The translations under genes and the position numbers were made by a program. A stretch of DNA of 17,242 nucleotides from positions 1-17,242 of the forward strand of contig JALFHA010000081.1 of NCBI GenBank assembly GCA_022776785.1, read 5' to 3'. A model generated the notes under the pieces. That model worked only from the letters and a program-made list of their open reading frames with translations. It was not told where the DNA came from and searched no databases. Position 1 is the first letter of the stretch. Each line of letters starts with the position of its first letter. Positions 13,063 through 17,242 of the stretch are shown here, piece by piece. The stretch comes from Clostridiales bacterium. Lineage in GTDB: Bacteria > Bacillota > Clostridia > Christensenellales > Aristaeellaceae.

Positions 13063-13722
13063 ATGGCAACGCTGCTATCCTATAAAACGCTTCGCGGGGA
13101 AAACGAGGCGGAGTTCATCATCAACAAGTCCCGCTTCATCGGGCGGGGCTGCCCCTGCCAGACGGAGGAGGAGGCGCTGGCCTTCCTCGCCCGCGTGCGC
13201 CAGCAGCACAAGGAGGCCACGCACAACTGCTACGCCTACATCATCGGCCTGAACAGCGGCATCATGCGCTACAGCGATGACGGCGAGCCCGGCGGCACCG
13301 CGGGGATGCCCATCATCGAGGTGATGAAGGCGCGCGGCGTGGTGAACTGCGCTGTGGTCGTGACGCGGTATTTCGGCGGCGTGCTGCTGGGCGCGGGCGG
13401 GCTGGTGCGCGCCTACGCGCAGGGCAGCAAGACGGCGCTCGACGCGGCCGGCGTGGTCGTCATGGAGAAGAGCGTGCGCCACATGGTCGAGGTCGATTAC
13501 TCGACGTGGCAGCGGCTGGAATACTTTCTGCGCTCCGCGCCCGCGCTCATCGAGGGCACGGAGTTCGGCGCGAGCGTCGTATGCACGCTGATGGTGCGCA
13601 AGCGCGACGAGGGCACGCTGCTCGCGGAGATCACGCGCGTCACCGATGGCCGGGCGGAGACGCTGCCCGACGGCGAGCTGTACTACCCGTGGCCGGAGAA
13701 AAGCGCTCAAAACGGAGAATAG
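13063..13722 (+). CDS. YigZ/IMPACT-family protein (UPF0029)
   Basis: 219 residues. The N-terminal domain (about 1-125) has the family signature: FIINKSRFIG, then ATHNCYAYIIG, YSDDGEPGGTAGMPI (70-84) and VVTRYFGGVLLGAGGLVRAY (99-118). The C-terminal part (about 140-205) is the ferredoxin-like domain of YigZ proteins. The precise function is not settled; the family has been linked to translation regulation. It begins 1 bp after tyrS and is probably translated by coupling, as no clear AGGAGG precedes it. Its TAG stop overlaps the first bases of A repeat copy 3. Confidence 0.92.
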   Translation: MATLLSYKTLRGENEAEFIINKSRFIGRGCPCQTEEEALAFLARVRQQHKEATHNCYAYIIGLNSGIMRYSDDGEPGGTAGMPIIEVMKARGVVNCAVVVTRYFGGVLLGAGGLVRAYAQGSKTALDAAGVVVMEKSVRHMVEVDYSTWQRLEYFLRSAPALIEGTEFGASVVCTLMVRKRDEGTLLAEITRVTDGRAETLPDGELYYPWPEKSAQNGE

Positions 13723-14110
13723 GCGCGAAGCAAAGAAGGGAGTTTGAGGGGTTCGGAATCGGCGCCGCCAGTGGGACCGGAGTCCACCGCCGCCTGCGGC
13801 GGATGAAGGTGGACGGAGCGTCGGGAACCACAAGGAGCATCCTTTGGATGCGACTATGTGCGTTCCCCGGCGGATGAAGCCGATGAAGAACGGGCGGTTA
13901 GCCCCGGACTGAAATCCCTCAGGCAGGTTTGGAGCCGTAACCTGCCGCCGCTTGTGGCGGAATCAGGCAGGCGAAGGCTGGAAACCGCAAGGAGCGTCTA
14001 TGGCGCGACTATGCGGGTTTCCCGGGTCGGCAGCCCAACGTACCCTATTGCGGAGCAATTCCGCAAAAGCAGTCAGGGAGCGAAGCGATACCTGACGGGG
14101 AACTTTGCAA
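13721..14110 (+). repeat. A repeat, copy 3 (long form with nested second module)
   Basis: It begins AGGCGCGAAGC at the yigZ stop codon. It carries the AGGAGC...GCGACTA module twice (13823-13867 and 13980-14022), with stems GGGAAC-CACA/TGTG-C-GTTCCC and GGAAAC-CGCA/TGCG-G-GTTTCC. It also has the CAGGTT...AACCTG hairpin near 13924-13943 and the final GTCAGG...CCTGAC hairpin near 14072-14096. A stretch of about 100 bp (13770-13868) lies inside the loop of the outer hairpin ATCGGC/GCCGAT (13758-13763 with 13879-13884). It ends 34 bp before the shared terminator. Confidence 0.88.
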
Positions 14111-14143
14111 AGCAAAGATTTGGAAGCAGAATGATATAAGCTC

Positions 14144-14195
14144 ATAAAGTCCGCCCCTTCACTCGTTGCTTATCGAGGAAAGGGGCGGACTTTAT
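14144..14195. terminator. Bidirectional intrinsic terminator between yigZ and the ABC permease gene
   Basis: ATAAAGTCCGCCCCTT (14144-14159) pairs perfectly with AAGGGGCGGACTTTAT (14180-14195), a 16-bp stem with AAA/TTT flanks that serve both directions. It serves the tyrS-yigZ-A3 transcript on the plus strand and the GntR/ABC operon on the minus strand. Confidence 0.88.
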
Positions 14196-14197
14196 AT

Positions 14198-14788
14198 TTA
14201 CGCCGCCAGCCGTCTGGCATACAGCCTTTCGGACAGCGCAACAGACACGCCATTGGCGATGACGCCCACAACAACAGCCGCAAGGCTGCCCATCAGCACA
14301 CTGCTTTCCCCCATCGTGCCCGCGACATCCCGGATGATAAAGCACAGCGCCATCTGCACGCCAATGGTCAGCAGGTAGATGCCACGCCCGCGCTCCGTGC
14401 CCCAATGGAACACCAGCGGCAGCGCCACGGCGGTGGACATCAGCGCCATCGCGCAGCTGATGACGATCATCCACGGCTCGACGGTCAGCGCAGGAAACAG
14501 CAGCCCGCGCGCAAACACCACCAGCAGTGCAAAGGCGATGCTGCCATAGGCGAAGATGTACTTATCCAGCACCCGCACAAGCGGCGAAGGCGGCATGGCG
14601 GCCAGCAGCCGCTCGAAGTGCGCGCGCTCGTCGTAGCCCAGCAGGCTCACCGGCAGCATGATGCAGTAGACCATGCCCAGCGTCACCTGAAAGCCGTCGC
14701 CGAAGCCCGCCAGCAGGACGACGAGCAGCACATAGATGAAGATGCTCTTGCGCACCGTAATCAAGTCCTTATAGAGTATTCCGCGCAT
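14198..14788 (-). CDS. ABC-2-type transporter permease subunit
   Basis: 196 residues with about six hydrophobic segments: SIFIYVLLVVLLAGF near 15-30, VYCIMLPVSLLG, IAFALLVVFARGLLF, MIVISCAMALMSTAVALPLV, GIYLLTIGVQMALCF, and LAAVVVGVIANGVSVAL near 170-187. It resembles the small permeases encoded with YtrA-type regulators and would form the membrane channel for the ATPase upstream. The ATG at 14786-14788 has GGGGGAGGAG 7 nt upstream. It overlaps the ATPase gene by 20 bp, indicating coupled translation. The substrate is unknown; related operons respond to cell-wall antibiotics, which is only suggestive here. Confidence 0.88.
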   Translation of the reverse strand: MRGILYKDLITVRKSIFIYVLLVVLLAGFGDGFQVTLGMVYCIMLPVSLLGYDERAHFERLLAAMPPSPLVRVLDKYIFAYGSIAFALLVVFARGLLFPALTVEPWMIVISCAMALMSTAVALPLVFHWGTERGRGIYLLTIGVQMALCFIIRDVAGTMGESSVLMGSLAAVVVGVIANGVSVALSERLYARRLAA

Positions 14789-15671
14789 GGTCAAGCTCCT
14801 CCCCCTTCGTCAGCAGCAGCATGATGTCCTCGATGGCGCAGCGCTCCGCCTGCAACCCGGCGGGCAGGCGTTCCTTCAGCGCCAGCGCGCGCACCGCGCC
14901 GTGCGAGCGCAGAATGCGCAGCGCGCAGCCCGAATCAAGCGCGGCAAGCTCCCCCTCTCCAAGCGTCAGCATCGCATAGCGCTCCGCGAGCGCGTCCTTT
15001 TCATCCGCCAGCAGAACGCGCCCCTCGTGCAGAAAGACGATGTAATCGCAGATCTTTTCCAGATCAGAGACGATGTGCGAGCTGATGAGCACGCTGTGGC
15101 TCTCCTCGCGCGTGAAGTCGTTAAGCAGGTCAAGTACATCGTCGCGCACGACGGGGTCAAGCCCGCCCGTCGCCTCGTCGAGCACCAGCAGGCGCGCGCC
15201 ATGGCTCATGGCGCAGGCGAGCGCCAGCTTCATCCTTGTGCCGCGCGATAGCTGGCGGACGACCTTATCCCCCGGCAGGGCAAACCGCCGGGCCAGCGCG
15301 TCAAACGCCTTGTCATCCCAGCCCGTATAGATGCCGCGCATCATGCGCGCGGTCTGCGCGACGGTCAGCTCCTCCGGCAGGCACGCGTCGTCGAGCACCA
15401 CGCCGATGTCATTGCGCAGCGCGGCGAACTCCCGGCTCGCCCCGGCCTCCTGTCCCAGCACGCGGACGCTGCCGCTATCCGGCGCGCAGCAGCCGAGCAT
15501 CATGCGCATCAGCGTGCTCTTGCCTGCGCCGTTCTCGCCGATGAGCCCCAGCACGCACCCCGTCGGCAGCGCAAAGGACACGTCCTGCAGCGCAAAATCC
15601 CCGTAGCGCTTGCACACCCCGGCAAGCTGCACGGCGCAGCTTCCCGCATAGTCCCTCAGCCTATTCTCCAT
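14769..15671 (-). CDS. ABC transporter ATP-binding protein
   Basis: 300 residues. Walker A is GENGAGKST (near 46-54), the signature motif is the degenerate LSRGTRMKLALACAMSHG (near 142-159), Walker B is LLVLDEATGGLDP, and the H-loop is ISSH. The LSRG(T)RMK form is common in the YtrB-like exporters. A C-terminal extension of about 80 residues follows the ABC domain. Two in-frame ATGs lie 6 bp apart; the second (15669-15671) is chosen because AGGAGG stands 6 nt before it. It overlaps the GntR gene by 11 bp and the permease gene by 20 bp. It powers export by the downstream permease. Confidence 0.93.
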   Translation of the reverse strand: MENRLRDYAGSCAVQLAGVCKRYGDFALQDVSFALPTGCVLGLIGENGAGKSTLMRMMLGCCAPDSGSVRVLGQEAGASREFAALRNDIGVVLDDACLPEELTVAQTARMMRGIYTGWDDKAFDALARRFALPGDKVVRQLSRGTRMKLALACAMSHGARLLVLDEATGGLDPVVRDDVLDLLNDFTREESHSVLISSHIVSDLEKICDYIVFLHEGRVLLADEKDALAERYAMLTLGEGELAALDSGCALRILRSHGAVRALALKERLPAGLQAERCAIEDIMLLLTKGEELDHARNTL

Positions 15672-16047
15672 CTCCATCCTCCTGTCTGAGCGTGCGCAGC
15701 ATGTCGCACAGATCCTCCCCTGTCAAGCCGATTTGCGCCGCCAGCGCGGAAATCTCCCGCAGGTGCTCCTCGATGCGGCGCAGCACGTCCTCCCGCAGCC
15801 ACTCGGCGCTGCGCTCGGCGACAAAGCAGCCCTTGCCCGCCGCCATGACGATCAGCCCCTCGCGCTCCAGCTCCTCATAGGCGCGCTTGGTCGTGATGAC
15901 GCTGATGCGCAAATCCTTCGCCAGCGCGCGGATGGACGGCAACAGCTCCCCCGGGGAGAGCTCCCCGGAGACGATGCGCCGCCGCAGCTGCGTGACAATC
16001 TGCTCGTAAATCGGCGTGCCGGAGGCATTGCTGATGATGATATTCAC
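15661..16047 (-). CDS. GntR-family transcriptional regulator (YtrA subfamily)
   Basis: 128 residues. The winged HTH (about 8-75) begins SGTPIYEQIVTQLRRRIVSG, continues through LLPSIRALAKDLRISVITTK and RAYEELEREGLI, and ends in MAAGKGCFVA. The short helical C-terminus (about 78-125) has no large effector domain, which is typical of YtrA-type regulators with ABC operons. The start is GTG at 16045-16047, with AGGAGGG 6 nt upstream; the longer in-frame reading would include the promoter and operator. It probably represses its own operon through the inverted repeat at 16065-16095 until a drug or other ligand is sensed. Confidence 0.92.
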   Translation of the reverse strand: MNIIISNASGTPIYEQIVTQLRRRIVSGELSPGELLPSIRALAKDLRISVITTKRAYEELEREGLIVMAAGKGCFVAERSAEWLREDVLRRIEEHLREISALAAQIGLTGEDLCDMLRTLRQEDGDGE

Positions 16048-16064
16048 GCTCCGCCCTCCTGTTC

Positions 16065-16095
16065 TTAACTGTATATGCACAGTATATACAGTTAA
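16065..16095. promoter_or_regulatory. Operator for the GntR/YtrA regulator
   Basis: TTAACTGTATAT and ATATACAGTTAA are perfect 12-bp inverted arms with a 7-bp spacer. The site covers the -10 box of the operon promoter and lies 18 bp before the GTG start. AT-rich symmetry in this GC-rich sequence and its position indicate the binding site of the GntR protein. Binding is inferred. Confidence 0.85.
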
Positions 16096-16109
16096 TGCGC
16101 GCCTGTCAA
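16081..16109 (-). promoter_or_regulatory. Sigma-A promoter of the GntR/ABC operon
   Basis: On the minus strand TTGACA (16104-16109) and TATACT (16081-16086) are 17 bp apart. The operator overlaps the -10 and the start site, a layout for repression. Confidence 0.9.
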
Positions 16110-16128
16110 GGGTTTTTGGAGGTTTGCC

Positions 16129-16164
16129 AAAAAAAGAAAGCCGGGCGCGATCAGCCGCGTCCGG
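16129..16164 (-). terminator. Intrinsic terminator downstream of A repeat copy 4
   Basis: On the minus strand CCGGACGCG pairs with CGCGCCCGG (16141-16164, 9 bp with one G-U, 6-nt loop), followed by CTTTCTTTTTTT (16129-16140). It ends the transcript of the beta-helix protein gene after it has run through A repeat copy 4. Confidence 0.9.
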
Positions 16165-16171
16165 GGAATGG

Positions 16172-16522
16172 TTCTTCAGACTATTCTTCAATTAAAGCAT
16201 TTCTTTCTGGCATTCTTACCAGTTTAGCATAAACTCCCCGTCAGGTAACGCTTCGCTCCCTGACTACGTTCAAAGCATTGCTTCGCAATATAGGAATGCG
16301 TTGGGCTGCCGACCCGGGAAACCCGCATAGTCGCGCCATAGACGCTCCTTGCGGTTTCCAGCCTTCGCCTGCCTGATTCCGCCACAAGCGGCGGCAGGTT
16401 ACGGCTCCAAACCTGCTTGAGGGATTTCAGTCCGGGGCTAACCGCCCGTTCTTCATCGGCTTCATCCGCCACAGGCGGCGCCGATTCCGAACCCCTCAAA
16501 CTCCCTTCTACGCTTCGCGCCT
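16172..16522 (-). repeat. A repeat, copy 4 (long form)
   Basis: Minus-strand direction: starts AGGCGCGAAGCG 14 nt after the beta-helix gene stop. It carries GCCGCC-TGT-GGCGG within ATCGGC/GCCGAT, a GGGC...GCCC hairpin, GCAGGTT...AACCTGC, the AGGAGC...GCGACTA module (about 16317-16359), ATTGC-GAA-GCAAT, and GTCAGG...CCTGAC. It ends in AATGCTTTAATTGAAGAATAGT, like copies 1 and 2 (last part given as AATGCTTTAATTGAAG). TTTGAGGG near the start can pair with CCCTCAAG, closing the first two hairpins. An intrinsic terminator follows at 16164. Confidence 0.88.
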
Positions 16523-16536
16523 GTACCCGGAGCTTG

Positions 16537-17205
16537 TCATTCCTCCCGCTTCGGGAACACGCCGCGCTCGCCCTTGACGATGCTGCGCGCGGGCACGACG
16601 CCGCGCACGCTCGAGAGCGGATACACCTGCGAATCCCTGCCGATGACCGTGCCGGGGTTGAGCACGCTGCCGCAGCCGATCTCCGCGAAATCGCCGAGCA
16701 TCGCGCCGACCTTCTTGCGGCCCGTCTCATATTTCTCCTCGCCGTGAATGACGACGGGCTTCTTGTCGCCCTTGACGTTGCTGGTTACGGCGCCCGCGCC
16801 CATGTGCGCCCTGTAGCCGAGGATGGAGTCGCCGACGTAGTTGTAGTGCGGCACCTGCACGCCGTCAAAGAGGATGCAGTTTTTCAGCTCCGAGGAATTG
16901 CCGACCACCGCGCCGTCGCCTACAAGGATATTGCCGCGCAGGAATGCGCCGGGGCGCACCTCGGTTTTTTCTCCGATGATACACGGGCCGGTGATGGTCG
17001 CCGTCGGTGCGACGCTCGCGCTCTTGGCAATCCACACGTCCTCCTGCGGATGGTCGTAGTCCGCCTCCGGCAGGTTGTGCCCGATGGCGAGCACCGTCTC
17101 GCCGATTTTGGCGAGCGCCTCCCACGGATAGGCGCAGTTGGAGAGCAGCGCCGCCGCGCGCGTATGGGTCAAGTCAAACAAATCGGTATTGCGAATCGCA
17201 TCCAT
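16537..17205 (-). CDS. Left-handed beta-helix (hexapeptide-repeat) protein, GlmU/sugar-nucleotide type
   Basis: 222 residues. After about 55 N-terminal residues, hexapeptide repeats run from about 56 to 215: VWIAKSASVAPTATITGPCI, then IGEKTEVRPGAFLRG, ILVGDGAVVGNSSELKN, VGDSILGYRAHMGAGAVTSN, and IGCGSVLNPGTVIG. These form a left-handed beta-helix as in the acyltransferase half of GlmU, and the NSSELKN and AGAVTSNVKGDKK segments are typical of it. There is no N-terminal nucleotidyltransferase domain, so it is shorter than full GlmU (about 450 residues). Such 220-residue clostridial proteins are often annotated as GlcNAc-1-P uridyltransferase-like; the substrate is unproven. GGAGG lies 7 nt before the ATG. 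Confidence 0.85.
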   Translation of the reverse strand: MDAIRNTDLFDLTHTRAAALLSNCAYPWEALAKIGETVLAIGHNLPEADYDHPQEDVWIAKSASVAPTATITGPCIIGEKTEVRPGAFLRGNILVGDGAVVGNSSELKNCILFDGVQVPHYNYVGDSILGYRAHMGAGAVTSNVKGDKKPVVIHGEEKYETGRKKVGAMLGDFAEIGCGSVLNPGTVIGRDSQVYPLSSVRGVVPARSIVKGERGVFPKREE

Positions 17206-17218
17206 GGCTGTTCCTCCG

Positions 17219-17242
17219 TCAGGCGAGGCCCTCGGCCTTCAT
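17219..17242 (-). CDS. C-terminal end of an upstream gene (cut by window edge)
   Basis: On the minus strand the frame entering the window reads MKAEGLA and stops at TGA (17219-17221), 13 bp before the beta-helix gene start and next to its ribosome binding site. This fits the end of an upstream operon gene, but seven residues cannot identify it, and the frame is only inferred from the spacing. Confidence 0.4.
   Translation of the reverse strand: MKAEGLA

Noticed and set aside
13858..14139. 93-codon plus-strand open frame inside A repeat copy 3
   Set aside because: Its translation (with ADEADEERAVSPGLKSL) recurs in copy 4 because the DNA repeats. Copies 1 and 2 lose this frame, and variation between copies preserves stems, not codons.
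16224..16730. 168-codon minus-strand frame across the beta-helix gene and A repeat copy 4
   Set aside because: Half is out of frame within a well-supported gene and the rest is the repeat; no ribosome binding site.
1..17242. CRISPR arrays, tRNA or rRNA genes, prophage or transposase genes
   Set aside because: Looked for and not seen: no regularly spaced direct repeats with unique spacers, no cloverleaf with CCA end, and no transposase or integrase motifs in any frame.

Overview
The window looks like chromosomal DNA of a GC-rich member of the Clostridia (Bacillota). This is inferred from gene content, not from a marker gene: a tyrosyl T-box leader, the flotillin-like floA/nfeD pair, a YtrA-type GntR regulator with an ABC exporter, strong AGGAGG ribosome binding sites and consensus sigma-A promoters. 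Genes are dense and intergenic space is used repeatedly by two families of structured repeats.

Layout. At 3-65 is the tail of a plus-strand gene, then a shared terminator. An ECF sigma factor and its membrane anti-sigma-like partner (1755-125, minus) overlap by 4 bp. A 5'-truncated chloramphenicol acetyltransferase remnant follows (1916-2188). Two plus-strand genes encode a two-pass membrane/helical-repeat protein and a class I SAM methyltransferase (2313-3951). The methyltransferase ends inside the first of two tandem B repeats. Next come a shared terminator, an A repeat and a 76-codon hybrid of HigB-like toxin and HigA-like antitoxin ends. A probable long minus-strand operon runs from 10181 to 4834: trmL, a 71-aa membrane protein, a 4Fe-4S family-4 uracil-DNA glycosylase, a second UDG-like protein without the cluster cysteines, nfeD, an A repeat, floA, a membrane-anchored unknown protein, and a LytTR response regulator. 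Divergent to it are a DMT transporter, then tyrS under a Tyr T-box, and a YigZ-family gene. A third A repeat and a shared terminator separate yigZ from a minus-strand GntR/ABC ATPase/ABC permease operon, which has a perfect inverted repeat over its promoter. A fourth A repeat and a left-handed beta-helix sugar-nucleotide-type protein (17205-16537) close the window.

The most unusual content is the repeats. Family A (about 280-385 bp, four copies) always lies directly 3' of a gene and in the same orientation, in three cases between the stop codon and an intrinsic terminator. Its copies show compensatory base changes in stems, and one copy carries a second module nested in a hairpin loop. Family B (about 95 bp, four copies) also has stems with compensatory changes. 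One copy supplies the stop codon of a gene and another lies between the T-box terminator and tyrS. These look like structured, RNA- or DNA-hairpin-forming intergenic elements; their function is unknown.
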